Assembly: GCF_013369385.1 (NCBI RefSeq)
Contig: NZ_SZTO01000010.1
Coordinates: forward strand, 186,001-250,000
Source of the DNA: Vibrio sp. 05-20-BW147
Lineage (GTDB): Bacteria; Pseudomonadota; Gammaproteobacteria; Enterobacterales; Vibrionaceae
Direction: 5' to 3'
Length of the DNA stretch: 64,000 nt
The position numbers and the translations under genes were made by a program. This document shows, piece by piece, positions 34,397-43,832 of the stretch (its first letter is position 1; each line of letters opens with the position of its first letter). Below the pieces are notes generated by a model. The model saw only the letters and a list, made by a program, of their open reading frames with translations. It searched no databases and was not told the origin of the DNA.

Positions 34397-34471
34397 AAAA
34401 CACCAACGATTTATCAATGTGGTGAATGCTAATTTGGAATGGCTTTCAAACGTCATTCACAAGGAATTAGC

Positions 34472-35473
34472 ATGCAAGTTTCCCCAACACACGCGGCAAT
34501 ACTACTTAGTGCAATTGCCGCACTCGCCTCTTCATATAGCTTGGCAGAGTCGGACCCATTTGATCCCGGATTCAGCGGCACCATCAGTATTAATATTGGA
34601 TTTGGCCAAAGCCAATCACAAAACAACACTCATGAAGATAATGAAATCACCGCCGATCTCACCAACCAAGGCAAAAAGCTATCACAAGCGTCTCCATTTT
34701 TTCTTGGCCGATTGCAATACAGCTTTGGCGACACGTTACTCTTTCTTGGCAATAGTGAAGAACAGATAGCAGAAGCGCAATTTCAAGCTGAATTAGGCGT
34801 TGCACATCGGTTCAACAACGCCATGATCCTCACTGCCGCACTCTTTGGGAATGTCCCTAGCATGGAAGAAGTCTGGCGTGACCCTTATCTTACTGGTCAA
34901 AAAAGGCAAACAACGGAGCAAACGGTCGGTGGCGTGAGATTCGCGATGGACATCACCAGCCCTTTGCCAATCAGTTTGAAATACGCTGTCGCCAGCAGCG
35001 AAGTTGAATACGACGACATCGGCCTCTCACAAGGGTTAACCCCTGAAGCTCGTTCACAATTAAAGCGTGCCAGCGACTATCAACGCTTTGGCGCAGAGAT
35101 CTCCTTTCCTTTGAGCCAGTCGTTTGTACTGTCCCCTGCGTTTTACTACACGCTGCGCGACGCCGATGGCGATGCCAAAAGCAATCAGTTATTGACAGCA
35201 CAGATGTCATTTCTTGTCGCCCAAGGCAGACACAGTGTGATCACAACACTGAGAAACAGCTCTGCCAGTTTTGATGCAGACAACCCCGTTTTTTCTCGCA
35301 AGCAAGATTACGAGAGCTTTGGCTTTTTCTCCGTCTACAGCTATGCCGATCTTTGGGGCTGGCGAAATACCCAACTGAACGTTATGGCGGGTTATCAAGA
35401 GTCGGATTCCGATATCGATTTTTACGACAGTGAAGAGGCCTTTCTCTCCACTGGCATTAGCTACAGTTTCTGA
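34472..35473 (+). CDS. DUF2860 outer-membrane beta-barrel protein
   Basis: 333 aa. The signal peptide is cleaved near S-L-A25, followed by alternating hydrophobic and polar strands and an aromatic C terminus (ISYSF) typical of BAM-inserted barrels. The sequence pattern fits DUF2860, a family common in Vibrio. The frame is open from 34439, but the Met at 34472 has the AAGGAATT ribosome site. It is probably co-regulated with the upstream two-component system and is followed after 15 bp by a lipoprotein gene. Substrate unknown. Confidence 0.75.
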   Translation: MQVSPTHAAILLSAIAALASSYSLAESDPFDPGFSGTISINIGFGQSQSQNNTHEDNEITADLTNQGKKLSQASPFFLGRLQYSFGDTLLFLGNSEEQIAEAQFQAELGVAHRFNNAMILTAALFGNVPSMEEVWRDPYLTGQKRQTTEQTVGGVRFAMDITSPLPISLKYAVASSEVEYDDIGLSQGLTPEARSQLKRASDYQRFGAEISFPLSQSFVLSPAFYYTLRDADGDAKSNQLLTAQMSFLVAQGRHSVITTLRNSSASFDADNPVFSRKQDYESFGFFSVYSYADLWGWRNTQLNVMAGYQESDSDIDFYDSEEAFLSTGISYSF

Positions 35474-35488
35474 TCCGGAGGATTTAAG

Positions 35489-36634
35489 ATGTGTAACTTA
35501 CTCAAAATCGTCTTAATAGCCACACTGTTGTTCCTCGCTGGGTGCGATGTTGATGATGCCGCCGATGCTAACAAGTACACTAAACCAACAGTCAACGCAG
35601 GTTCCGACCAATACCATACGTTGCCCATCGACACCATTACCCTACATGGTTCTGCCAAAAGTTGGCCGAAACTGGTGTTCTCTATCAAGACTAAGCAATG
35701 GCGACAAATTTCGGGTCCACAGAGCCTAACCATTTTAAATGCTGACAGCTTTACGGCCACACTGCTCAATCCGACCGTTGCAGGAACGTACATCTTTGAA
35801 CTTTACGCCAAAGACAGTGGTGATCGCACCAATACGGACCAAGTTAAGATTGTGCTGCGTGAGCCTCAACCGGTGGTCGCAGCGCGAAACTCATTAAGCT
35901 ATGAAGACGACTACCAGCAACTTTGGCAAAGCGTAGCGACAAACTATCCGCACTACGCTCAAATTCAAGATGAGTGGCAGCAACTTTATCAACCCTATTT
36001 GATCAAAGCGGCACAGGCGCAAAACGAAGAGCAATGGCGTTCATTAGTCGAAGCCATGTTCACCGAACTAAGCGGATCAAGGCTAACCGCCATACAAGCC
36101 CCATCGGCAGAGCAATGGAGAGCGAGTCCAACAAGGGACCTCGTGGTTCACGGCCGTCAAGACAATGGCATCGGCTTACTTGAGATAGGCGCTCGACATG
36201 AGCAAGGCGCACGCCATGATATAGATGCGCTGCATGAGATAGGTGCGCTGCATGACGTTTCGCTGGCCGATTTCACAAAGCAGCTCGACGATGCACTTGT
36301 GCAGCTTAAGGAGGTTAGCGAGATACGCTTGGAAATAAGAACGCCAAATGCACTTGGCGAACAGGCACTTTTTACCCTTTTGGAAAAACTCACCACACGC
36401 GTGGCTTTGCTGTGCATCAACCCAAACAAGCAGCCATCTTCGTGTGTTTCACTGCCTGCAAATAGTGACCTCGATGGAATTGTGTTGTTTACCAACCCAA
36501 CGTGCGAACAGACCACTTGTAGGATATTGAGTGAGTATCTCAGCTACCTACACAGCGGCGAACAGCACTTCTACTACACACCATCACCCGTGCTCGACTC
36601 ACATTGGCGATTGGTCATGGAGCCCGAATCTTAA
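35489..36634 (+). CDS. Lipoprotein with Ig/PKD-like and degenerate S41-peptidase-like regions
   Basis: 381 aa. The lipobox F-L-A-G-C19 makes it a lipoprotein. Residues 32-130 look like a PKD/REJ-type beta sandwich (A-G-S-D-Q, GTYIFELYAKDSGDRTNTDQV). Residues 140-200 resemble the helical N-terminal bundle of S41 tail-type proteases, but the catalytic G-G-S-x-x motif cannot be found. Four hexapeptide repeats occupy 234-257 (see repeat). It lies 15 bp after the DUF2860 gene with a strong GGAGG ribosome site, so it is co-transcribed. Function unknown; I infer an envelope role linked to its barrel neighbour. Confidence 0.7.
   Translation: MCNLLKIVLIATLLFLAGCDVDDAADANKYTKPTVNAGSDQYHTLPIDTITLHGSAKSWPKLVFSIKTKQWRQISGPQSLTILNADSFTATLLNPTVAGTYIFELYAKDSGDRTNTDQVKIVLREPQPVVAARNSLSYEDDYQQLWQSVATNYPHYAQIQDEWQQLYQPYLIKAAQAQNEEQWRSLVEAMFTELSGSRLTAIQAPSAEQWRASPTRDLVVHGRQDNGIGLLEIGARHEQGARHDIDALHEIGALHDVSLADFTKQLDDALVQLKEVSEIRLEIRTPNALGEQALFTLLEKLTTRVALLCINPNKQPSSCVSLPANSDLDGIVLFTNPTCEQTTCRILSEYLSYLHSGEQHFYYTPSPVLDSHWRLVMEPES
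36188..36259 (+). repeat. Four 18-bp coding repeats in the lipoprotein gene
   Basis: Encodes G-A-R-H-E-Q, G-A-R-H-D-I, D-A-L-H-E-I and G-A-L-H-D-V. The period is a multiple of three, so length changes keep the frame. Confidence 0.85.
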
Positions 36635-36664
36635 CCCGTTCATCAAAGAAAAAGACGCAATGAA

Positions 36665-36691
36665 AAAGCGATGCTGTGACAGCATCGCTTT
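36665..36691 (-). terminator. Terminator of the recR operon (bidirectional hairpin)
   Basis: A perfect 12-bp stem (36665-36676 with 36680-36691) with a 3-nt loop is followed on the minus strand by a T-run. It may also stop transcription from the lipoprotein gene. Confidence 0.88.
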
Positions 36692-36695
36692 GGTG

Positions 36696-37298
36696 TTAGT
36701 TGAGTTTGTGTCGGCCCAATAACGAATGGGAGAGCGTCGTGCCATCCACCAGCTCAAGCTCCCCACCGACGGGAACACCATGAGCAATTCGACTGGCGTC
36801 CACTGTATGCGCTCGACAGAGTTCAGCGATGTAGTGCGCGGTCGCTTCACCTTCCACGGTAGGGTTGGTCGCTAAGATCACTTCTTTGATATCACCGCGA
36901 CGCAGACGATAATCGAGGACATCAAGGCCAATATCACTAGGTCCAATACCATCAAGCGGTGATAGGTGCCCCATCAACACAAAGTAACGACCAGAAAATT
37001 GCCCTGTGGCTTCCACCGCAGCGATATCGGCAGGGCTTTCGACCACACACAATAATCCGTTTTCTTGGCGTTTTGGGTTGTTGCAGATATGACAAACGTC
37101 TTCTTCGGTAAAAGTACGGCACTCGTTACAGTGACCAATTTCCGTCATGGCATGACTTAATGCATCCGCAAGCTGCAGGCCGCCTTTTCTATCTCGCTGT
37201 AACAAATGAAAGGCCATACGCTGTGCTGACTTGGGGCCAACCCCAGGCAAACAACGTAAGGCCTCCATCAATTGTTCCAGCATATGGCTGGTACGCAT
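36696..37298 (-). CDS. recR: Recombination mediator RecR
   Basis: 200 aa. It acts with RecF and RecO in loading RecA at gapped DNA. A helix-hairpin-helix ([14 protein letters not shown]), a C4 zinc finger (C-N-E-C...C-H-I-C), a Toprim domain (about 80-175, [11 protein letters not shown]) and the C-terminal Walker-B-like [11 protein letters not shown] are all in place. Last gene of apt-dnaX-ybaB-recR, 15 bp after ybaB, as in E. coli. Confidence 0.97.
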   Translation of the reverse strand: MRTSHMLEQLMEALRCLPGVGPKSAQRMAFHLLQRDRKGGLQLADALSHAMTEIGHCNECRTFTEEDVCHICNNPKRQENGLLCVVESPADIAAVEATGQFSGRYFVLMGHLSPLDGIGPSDIGLDVLDYRLRRGDIKEVILATNPTVEGEATAHYIAELCRAHTVDASRIAHGVPVGGELELVDGTTLSHSLLGRHKLN

Positions 37299-37313
37299 AG
37301 TTAACCTTTTCGA

Positions 37314-37643
37314 TTAAAACGGCATTTTCATGCCTGGTGGTAGTTGCATACCGCCAGTGATTGCTGCCATTTTCTCTTTTTGAGTTTCTTCAACTCGGCG
37401 TGCTGCATCGTTAAATGCTGCTGCGATCAAGTCTTCAAGCATCTCTTTGTCATCTTCCATCAAGCTTTCATCGATGTTGACACGACGTACGCTGTGGCTA
37501 CCAGTGATGGTGACTTTCACCAAGCCTGCGCCTGATTCGCCGACCACTTCCATATTTGCGATTTCTTCTTGAAGCTTTTGCATGCGTTCTTGCATTTGTT
37601 GGGCTTGCTTCATTAGGTTGCCCATACCGCCTTTACCAAACAT
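37314..37643 (-). CDS. ybaB: Nucleoid-associated protein YbaB/EbfC family
   Basis: 109 aa dimeric DNA-binding protein with the [15 protein letters not shown] start, a long N-terminal helix and the [17 protein letters not shown] strand, as in the family. The frame is open to 37706, but the start at 37643 is the family N terminus and has a GAGAAAAAC ribosome site. It lies between dnaX (77 bp gap) and recR (15 bp). Confidence 0.94.
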   Translation of the reverse strand: MFGKGGMGNLMKQAQQMQERMQKLQEEIANMEVVGESGAGLVKVTITGSHSVRRVNIDESLMEDDKEMLEDLIAAAFNDAARRVEETQKEKMAAITGGMQLPPGMKMPF

Positions 37644-37720
37644 GTTTTTCTCTCTGGTTGAATGAGGTGTTTCACTATGGATGGGGTCGTTTGTCGAACA
37701 TTTCAACCCCGCGAATAAAT

Positions 37721-39913
37721 TCAGACAGGGCGAACACTGTCTCTGTCCAGTTCTGCACTGAATCGGCGCAGTATAAACTGAACATGGGTGTCATTTTCCA
37801 GGCTAGTGAAAGCCTGCTGTAATTTTTGCTGATAAAGCCTTTCGCGTAACTCTAGAGGAGTCTCACCTTGCTCTCCGACTTCCACAGAGAGATGGCAAGT
37901 TTCGCCCAGCGTTTCGTTGAGCGCAGAAAGCAGCTCTTTTTGCGCTTTATCGGTATTTAAATGTTGTTGATGGCTACGCAGCGTCAAAGCGATGGTTGAA
38001 CCATCTTTGTTAAACGCCGAGTTGAGCGCTAACTGTTCCACCAATTTTGCCGTTTCGAGCTGGGTGATCAATTTCGCCCACTCACTCTGCTCGAGCGATT
38101 CTGCAACGAGTTTTTCAGCCATTTCTGGCGTTTTTTCGTGCTCAAGTGCGCGTTTAATTTCCGTCGGTGTCAGCTCTTTGTTCTTAGATTGCACCACAGG
38201 CTGACTCGGACGCCATTGATAGGGTTCATCCTCTTTTACTTCAGGCTCTGACGATACAAGGCTTTGACGTGGCGACACCTGCGCTGCAGTTGCCTGCTTT
38301 TGCGCGACTCGATCGAGGACCGACTCTTTCTCAGCAGATGCCGCTTTAGACTTTTTTGAGCCACCATTTTGTGCCAACCCTTGACGTTGAGAACGCAGTT
38401 GATGGCGCAAACCAGTCAAGCCACCAGGAGCTGGATTTGCCCTTTCAGGCGCCTGCTGCGGCGCAGGTTGAGGCTCAGGCTGCAATGCGGCTGCATCCTC
38501 ATAGCCATAACCCATTGGCGGCATGTCATCCATAGGTGGATAATCGGCATAATCCATCGGTGGCGCATCATATTGAGGTGGCATCTCTGTCTGAACAGGC
38601 TGAGGGGCCACAGAACTTGGGGCATTCATCGATGAAGCGAGACGCGATGGCGCGTGACTGACCGCTTGAGGACGTTCTGCGGGAGCAACCCGTTCAGAGC
38701 TTGGCTTTGCGCTCATCGCCGGGGCCGTTTGGGCTGGCGACGTACTCACTTGAGGAGCGGCACTTTGAGCTGCCGGCGCTGATGCTAAATTCGCACCTTG
38801 CGCAGAAATGATGTTCGCTTGCGACACATCCGCAGGACGAAATGCCATCATACGCAACACAATCATTTCCATCCCGATACGCCCATTTGGCGCCAAAGAG
38901 AGGTCATCACGCCCTTTTAAGGCGATCTGATAAAACAGCTGAACATCTTGTGGCGACAGTGCACGACTAAGCAGTTCAATTTTTTCTGCATCAGGCTGCG
39001 CTTTGTCCAGACTTGAAGGCAACAGCTGGTACATGGCAATGCGATGCAGCTGAGTCGCTAATTGTTGCAACAAACCATCCCACTCCGCACCATTTTGCGC
39101 GAGCTGCTGGATCTTATCCATCGCCACTTGTGGCTGCTTGCTGCTGATAGCTTCTAAGAGATGGATCGCTTGGTCGGTGTCAATGGTGCCTAACATATGG
39201 CTGACCAGATCGGTTTCAATCTGACCATTACCTAACGCAATTGCTTGATCGGTTAAGCTTAGGGCGTCACGCATACTGCCATCGGCAGCATGCGCGATCA
39301 TACCAAGCGCACGTGCTTGAGCGGTGACACCTTCTTTCGCCAAAATAAAATCGAGCTGTTGATGGATAGCATCAACCGTGATCGGCTTAAGGTGGAACTG
39401 CAAACAACGAGACAAAATCGTCACAGGAAGTTTCTGTGGATCCGTCGTTGCCAATAGGAATTTCACATACTCTGGCGGCTCTTCTAAGGTTTTGAGTAAC
39501 GCATTAAAAGAGTGACGCGAGAGCATGTGCACTTCGTCGATCAAGTAAACCTTGAAACGACCGCGCGCTGGTTTGTATTGAACGTTGTCTAACAGTTCAC
39601 GAGTGTCTTCAACTTTAGTACGCGATGCGGCGTCAATCTCCAGTAGATCAACGAAGCGCCCTTCTTCAATCTCTCGGCAGGTATCACATTGTCCACAAGG
39701 CGCTGAGGTGATGCCCGTTTCGCAGTTGAGAGCTTTGGCAAACAAGCGACCAATCGAGGTTTTACCCACACCTCGTGTGCCACTGAACAAGTAAGCATGG
39801 TGCAGACGATTGTGCTCAAGAGCATTTTCTAGGGCAGTCAGCACATGGCCTTGCCCCACCACTTCTTTAAATTGACGCGGACGCCATTTTCGCGCTAAAG
39901 CTAAATAACTCAT
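37721..39913 (-). CDS. dnaX: DNA polymerase III subunit tau (and gamma by frameshift)
   Basis: 730 aa clamp-loader ATPase. Walker [12 protein letters not shown] (about 44-54), four zinc cysteines (about 64-79), Walker B L-I-D-E-V-H-M, sensor 1 and S-R-C (arginine finger) are all present. After residue ~370 comes a Pro/Ala/Gln-rich linker and then the tau-specific domains IV and V that contact DnaB and the polymerase core. A slippery heptamer A-AAA-AAG is in the right phase at codons 519-521; a -1 shift gives Val then stop, making a 522-aa gamma form as in E. coli. The start lies 8 bp after apt. Confidence 0.97.
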   Translation of the reverse strand: MSYLALARKWRPRQFKEVVGQGHVLTALENALEHNRLHHAYLFSGTRGVGKTSIGRLFAKALNCETGITSAPCGQCDTCREIEEGRFVDLLEIDAASRTKVEDTRELLDNVQYKPARGRFKVYLIDEVHMLSRHSFNALLKTLEEPPEYVKFLLATTDPQKLPVTILSRCLQFHLKPITVDAIHQQLDFILAKEGVTAQARALGMIAHAADGSMRDALSLTDQAIALGNGQIETDLVSHMLGTIDTDQAIHLLEAISSKQPQVAMDKIQQLAQNGAEWDGLLQQLATQLHRIAMYQLLPSSLDKAQPDAEKIELLSRALSPQDVQLFYQIALKGRDDLSLAPNGRIGMEMIVLRMMAFRPADVSQANIISAQGANLASAPAAQSAAPQVSTSPAQTAPAMSAKPSSERVAPAERPQAVSHAPSRLASSMNAPSSVAPQPVQTEMPPQYDAPPMDYADYPPMDDMPPMGYGYEDAAALQPEPQPAPQQAPERANPAPGGLTGLRHQLRSQRQGLAQNGGSKKSKAASAEKESVLDRVAQKQATAAQVSPRQSLVSSEPEVKEDEPYQWRPSQPVVQSKNKELTPTEIKRALEHEKTPEMAEKLVAESLEQSEWAKLITQLETAKLVEQLALNSAFNKDGSTIALTLRSHQQHLNTDKAQKELLSALNETLGETCHLSVEVGEQGETPLELRERLYQQKLQQAFTSLENDTHVQFILRRFSAELDRDSVRPV
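38351..38357 (-). promoter_or_regulatory. Programmed -1 ribosomal frameshift site in dnaX
   Basis: AAAAAAG occupies the last base of codon 519 and codons 520-521 (TCA AAA AAG). The -1 frame continues GTC TAA, ending one codon later. An AGGG upstream may act as the internal ribosome-stimulating sequence. Confidence 0.88.
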
Positions 39914-39921
39914 TGACTTAA

Positions 39922-40467
39922 TTAGTGTCCTTCGAATTCACAGATGCTGTAAACGTTAAGGCCAAGACCTTCCAAACGCTTGTCGCCACCAATTTCAGGT
40001 AGATTGATAACAAACGCGGCATGCTCAACCACACCGCCAAGCTGACGAATCAGTTTGGTTGTCGCTTCAATGGTGCCGCCTGTCGCAAGCAAGTCATCAA
40101 CCACTAAAACTTTGTCACCTTCAACGATCGCATCCGTATGGATTTCCAGTGTATCAACACCGTACTCAAGTTCGTATGATTGTGCGATGGTGTTGCGAGG
40201 CAGTTTACCCGGCTTACGTACAGGCACAAAGCCCACACCTAATTGCAACGCAAGCGGTGCACCAAATAGGAAACCACGCGCTTCAGTACCCACCACTTTG
40301 GTGAACCCCATGTCTTTGTACTTATCAACCAACAATTGGATGGTTGCCTGGTACGCCTGAGCGTCTTCTAGAAGGCTGGTCACATCGCGAAACAGGATAC
40401 CTGGTTTCGGGTAATCAGGGATGCTTTTAATACTGGCTTGGATCTGTGCAATGGTGTTTGTAGTCAT
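39922..40467 (-). CDS. apt: Adenine phosphoribosyltransferase
   Basis: 181 aa. It salvages adenine with PRPP to AMP in the cytoplasm. The PRPP loop [13 protein letters not shown] (about 123-135), FRDVTSLL and the hood [10 protein letters not shown] are all present. First gene of apt-dnaX-ybaB-recR; the start follows an ATTATG context with a weak ribosome site. The gap to dnaX is only 8 bp. Confidence 0.97.
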   Translation of the reverse strand: MTTNTIAQIQASIKSIPDYPKPGILFRDVTSLLEDAQAYQATIQLLVDKYKDMGFTKVVGTEARGFLFGAPLALQLGVGFVPVRKPGKLPRNTIAQSYELEYGVDTLEIHTDAIVEGDKVLVVDDLLATGGTIEATTKLIRQLGGVVEHAAFVINLPEIGGDKRLEGLGLNVYSICEFEGH

Positions 40468-40584
40468 AATATCGATTTACTTAGATTGGCTCATCGCCCT
40501 CTCTTTTTGTCACGCTATTATGAGGGCTTAGAACAGGTGGTACTCATCGTTACAGGGCTGACGTCGAACATTCTCTGTAACGCT

Positions 40585-40614
40585 AAAAACAAAATGCCCA
40601 CTCGAAGAGTGGGC
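40585..40614 (-). terminator. Terminator of ybaN
   Basis: A perfect 8-bp GC-rich stem GCCCACTC/GAGTGGGC (40596-40603 with 40607-40614) is followed on the minus strand by ATTTTGTTTTT. Confidence 0.9.
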
Positions 40615-40632
40615 GCACTTTTCTTCCCAATT

Positions 40633-41025
40633 CTAGTCAGTTTCCCGTCGCGCGGCAACCGAGTCGCTCACAGGGAGGCGGACAAAAATGCCAAGCAAAA
40701 CGATTAAACCAAACATTAGTGCAATCTTTAGCCACATGAGTGGTGCAATCCAAATAGAAACAGAGAAGCTCAGCAGAATAAACAAGATAGCACGCTGTTT
40801 AACGCGACGCGTCACAGCACGATTTTGTTGCCAATTGTCCAGTACCGGACCAAAGGTTTTGTGGCTGTGTAACCAATGATGAAATCGCGGGCTGGAACGT
40901 AAAAAACAGGCGCTCGCGAGCAGAATAAAAGGCGTGGTTGGAAGCAGAGGAAGGATAATGCCTGCAATACCAAGGCATAAACTGAGTCCACCAACTATAT
41001 TGAGAAATAAACGTCGAATACGGAT
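40633..41025 (-). CDS. ybaN: YbaN family inner-membrane protein (DUF454), apparent ATC start codon
   Basis: 130 aa. The pattern of two N-terminal hydrophobic segments with I-L-P-L-L-P-T-T-P-F-I-L-L-A, then C-F-L-R-S-S-P-R-F-H-H-W-L and V-K-Q-R-A-I-L, closely follows E. coli YbaN. No ATG, GTG or TTG lies in frame upstream of the conserved sequence before a stop; the only well-placed codon is ATC at 41025, 6 nt after CGGGAG. Either a non-canonical start is used or a G-to-C change has damaged the start. Function of the family is unknown. Confidence 0.78.
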   Translation of the reverse strand: MRIRRLFLNIVGGLSLCLGIAGIILPLLPTTPFILLASACFLRSSPRFHHWLHSHKTFGPVLDNWQQNRAVTRRVKQRAILFILLSFSVSIWIAPLMWLKIALMFGLIVLLGIFVRLPVSDSVAARRETD

Positions 41026-41047
41026 GGTGAACTCCCGATATTAATGC

Positions 41048-41179
41048 TTAGAAACCCGCGTAACCGTTTAGTACACGAATCCAGGTTAATGTCGCAGGTA
41101 AAGTTGGAATTAAAAGAACTGCGATAAAACCAAGAAAATAAAACAGATTATAGGGCTCTTTAAAATCTTTGTCTGCCAT
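41048..41179 (-). CDS. 43-aa predicted single-pass membrane protein
   Basis: Starts MADKDFKEPYN, with one hydrophobic segment (about 12-30, FYFLGFIAVLLIPTLPATL) and a short polar tail ending YAGF. The ATG follows GAGTAGAAGC, a moderate ribosome site. It lies 22 bp upstream of ybaN on the same strand, so they probably form an operon. Too short for homology to be judged by eye; I do not recognise it. Confidence 0.62.
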   Translation of the reverse strand: MADKDFKEPYNLFYFLGFIAVLLIPTLPATLTWIRVLNGYAGF

Positions 41180-41482
41180 GATGCTTCTACTCTTGTGCTG
41201 ATAACTTTCTTTACGTTTTCTACCCCAAAAGAGTTAACCAATGGTTAAGAAAATGGTTCATTATTGTTTTCGCCGACAATATACCGCAAAGACACTTCGC
41301 TAAACACCAAGCAAAAGTAGGGATAATTGATAAATTAGCGGATAACACATCAACACCGCTGACTAAACGTTGTTTTTCTATAGATGCATCAATTCATAAA
41401 AAAACACAGCTTTAAGAAACTGTGTTTTTGCTGTTATGTGTTATTAAGCTAACACACCTACTCAAAGTTTGCGCTCACATCG
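41180..41482. other. Intergenic region between the 43-aa gene and rssB
   Basis: About 300 bp. It contains the dyad TTAACC-N3-GGTTAA (41234-41248), a possible operator ahead of the small membrane protein gene, and the terminator of rssB (41400-41429). No other gene is seen. Confidence 0.6.
41400..41429. terminator. Terminator of rssB
   Basis: A perfect 10-bp stem AAAAACACAG/CTGTGTTTTT has a 10-nt loop; the A and T runs make it work in either direction. Confidence 0.85.
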
Positions 41483-42589
41483 CTAACTCACTTTACTTCC
41501 TCGAGTAATAGTTAGGCTGAAGCTCGCTGATCCCAAGCAGCCGATAGAGAGTTGACTTCCCGAACCTATCTGCAAATCTCGAGTGATAAAATTCTTTAAG
41601 CTGTGATTACCCAAGCGATTTCCCGCCGAGATATGTTGATTAACTAATCCAGTCGACCATTGGCTGTCTAGACCTGCAGGTAATATTTCCACACTGCCGT
41701 CAACCAAGTCAGCAACACCAAATAAAGCATTCACAGGGCAAGCACAGTCCGAATAACGAATACCTCTCTCGAGGATCTCGGCAATATCCTTAAGATCCGC
41801 ACTGAAACTTTTCAAATTTCTCAAATAATCATCGAACAAAGCTCTTATCAGCAGTGTAGTCGCAACCCCCTGCTTTTCTACCGAAGCGGAATCCACCAAG
41901 TAAAAAGCAAACTGCCCGTTCATCAACCAACGGTAATCAAACACCAACGGCATCATATCGATAGATTGCAAAAGCTTGTAACAGACCTTCCAATCACCTT
42001 GAGAGGTATCCTTTTCAGGCAACAAGGCGTGAAGCAAGTCACGTGCAGCATTTGGATTGTCTTCCAGATAGTTAAGGTGCCAATGCAGTTCTTGTTCATC
42101 AGGCAACTCACCACCACCATCAACTCGGAACCACTGACTAGAAAAGTCTCGCTGATCGGCGATATGATTCATCGAGTCTTCCAAGGTACTCTCAATGGCA
42201 TCAGCCAAATGCTGATAGTTACCAATGGGTTTGGGAAGAAAATCTTTGATGCCAAATCGCAATGCCTTAGCGACATCTGACATCTCTCCGGTGGCAGAAA
42301 CAACAATCATCGGCAGAGAGGGATACTCAAGGCTCACCTCTTCCACAAACTCGATACCGCTTAGCACTGGCATCGACAAATCGCATAAAACAATATCAGG
42401 GTCGTGTTCACGTAGCTGCTGGAGCCCTTGCAAACCATTTTCTGATTCTACGACTCTGTATCCTTGGTTTTCGAGATAGGCACTGGTAATACGACGAAAG
42501 ATCGGATCATCATCAACCAATAGTACTAGCTTTGGTTGTACCGCATCCCTTGCCGAGGTCATTGCCGTTTGACTGTGAGTCTTATACAT
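41483..42589 (-). CDS. rssB: RssB-type response regulator (RpoS turnover adaptor)
   Basis: 368 aa. The receiver domain has D26-D27-D28 and phosphoacceptor D70 in IVLCDLSMP; the stretch S-A-T-G-E-M-S-D-V-A-K-A-L-R-F-G closely follows E. coli RssB. The C-terminal ~230 residues resemble the degenerate PP2C domain of RssB (LLIRALFDDYL), lacking phosphatase metal residues. In E. coli RssB delivers sigma-S to ClpXP. Two starts are possible; 42589 has the GAGGTGAAG ribosome site. Single gene between divergent promoters and a terminator. Confidence 0.8.
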   Translation of the reverse strand: MYKTHSQTAMTSARDAVQPKLVLLVDDDPIFRRITSAYLENQGYRVVESENGLQGLQQLREHDPDIVLCDLSMPVLSGIEFVEEVSLEYPSLPMIVVSATGEMSDVAKALRFGIKDFLPKPIGNYQHLADAIESTLEDSMNHIADQRDFSSQWFRVDGGGELPDEQELHWHLNYLEDNPNAARDLLHALLPEKDTSQGDWKVCYKLLQSIDMMPLVFDYRWLMNGQFAFYLVDSASVEKQGVATTLLIRALFDDYLRNLKSFSADLKDIAEILERGIRYSDCACPVNALFGVADLVDGSVEILPAGLDSQWSTGLVNQHISAGNRLGNHSLKNFITRDLQIGSGSQLSIGCLGSASFSLTITRGSKVS

Positions 42590-42866
42590 AGCTTCACCTC
42601 ACACACTCAGTCAAAGTGGTTATCAATGTTATTCTTATTGTTATTTAATGGAAGCAGGGTCATTACTTCCGTTGTAATACCCATGCAGTCTCTGTCATAA
42701 AAAGTAGCTGCAAAAAACCATTTATACAAATATTCCACCCTATATCAGCTTTTGCTACTAGATATTGAGTAAGTACAAATCGCGGTTCCAGTTGACTTCA
42801 AGCAAACTTTGATCGCAAAGTTAGCGTTAAATTAGGCCTATTTGGTAAATAGATGTGTCAGAAAAT

Positions 42867-43742
42867 ATGAAATTAGACGATCTCAACCTGTTTAGACTCG
42901 TTGTTGAAAATGGGAGCTACACCGCAACTTCACGTAAAACGATGATTCCGGTCGCCACCATTACCAGACGCATACAAGCTTTAGAAGAAGCCGTAAACTT
43001 ACGTCTTCTCAATCGCCATGCACGCAAGTTGTCGCTCACTGAAGCTGGAGAGCGCTTTTTCCGTGAATGTGCGCCTTTATTACAAAGACTAACCAACACC
43101 GCAGAGGAAATTACCGACGAATGCCGCGGTGCTTCGGGAAAAATCAAGATTTCAACGCCCTACAATCTCACCAAGCGCATGATGATGCCGATGCTCAACG
43201 GTTTTATGAGCAAATATCCCGACATCAATATTGAGCTCACCACTGAAAGTAATGCTGATCGACTTGATCCCACCGAATGGGACGTCATTTTCCGTGTAGG
43301 ACCACAAAGAGATTCAAGCCTTATCGCGCGTAAAATTGGTTCGGTAAAAGATATTTTGGTGGCTAGCCCTGAGTATGTAAACGCTCACCCTATGCCAACT
43401 CATGCTGAAGATCTGCACGACCACTTCCTGCTCAAAGGCCACCCGCTGTTAAAGTGGACATTAATCAACAGCAAAGGCGAAACCGTGGTTAACGTTGATC
43501 GTGGTCGCTTTCAAGCCAATGCACTGAATGTGGTACGTAGCGCATGTTCAGAGGGGCTAGGCATCACGCTCATGCCAGATGTGATGATAAAAGAGTACAT
43601 CGCTGATGGCAGCCTAGTGCGTATTCTGCCTGACTGGAGCGCAAACCCGCGCGATATTTATATGCTCTACAATCACAAAGATCACTTACCCGAAAAAGTG
43701 CGTTTGTTTATCGACTACGTGATTGCTTATAACATTCACTAG
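42867..43742 (+). CDS. LysR-family transcriptional regulator
   Basis: 291 aa. An N-terminal winged helix-turn-helix (DDLNLFRLVVENGSYTATS through RRIQALEEAVNLRLLNRHARKLSLTEAG) is followed by a substrate-binding domain (about 90-290). It belongs to the AaeR/CrgA-like group by its R-x-S-x-L-I-A-R-K-I pattern. The frame can start with GTG at 42855, but ATG at 42867 gives the usual M-K-L-D-D-L-N start. The target genes are unknown; rssB is divergently transcribed and could be one. Confidence 0.88.
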   Translation: MKLDDLNLFRLVVENGSYTATSRKTMIPVATITRRIQALEEAVNLRLLNRHARKLSLTEAGERFFRECAPLLQRLTNTAEEITDECRGASGKIKISTPYNLTKRMMMPMLNGFMSKYPDINIELTTESNADRLDPTEWDVIFRVGPQRDSSLIARKIGSVKDILVASPEYVNAHPMPTHAEDLHDHFLLKGHPLLKWTLINSKGETVVNVDRGRFQANALNVVRSACSEGLGITLMPDVMIKEYIADGSLVRILPDWSANPRDIYMLYNHKDHLPEKVRLFIDYVIAYNIH

Positions 43743-43759
43743 AAAAAAGTGTCTCAAAC

Positions 43760-43789
43760 AAAAAACCAGAACTAACGTTCTGGTTTTTT
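43760..43789. terminator. Bidirectional terminator between the LysR gene and purF
   Basis: A perfect 13-bp stem (43760-43772 with 43777-43789) has a TAAC loop, an A6 tract to the left and T6 to the right. Confidence 0.93.
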
Positions 43790-43832
43790 CATTTTCTTTT
43801 TATTTTGCCCAAAGGCAAACTTTACTCAAGCG

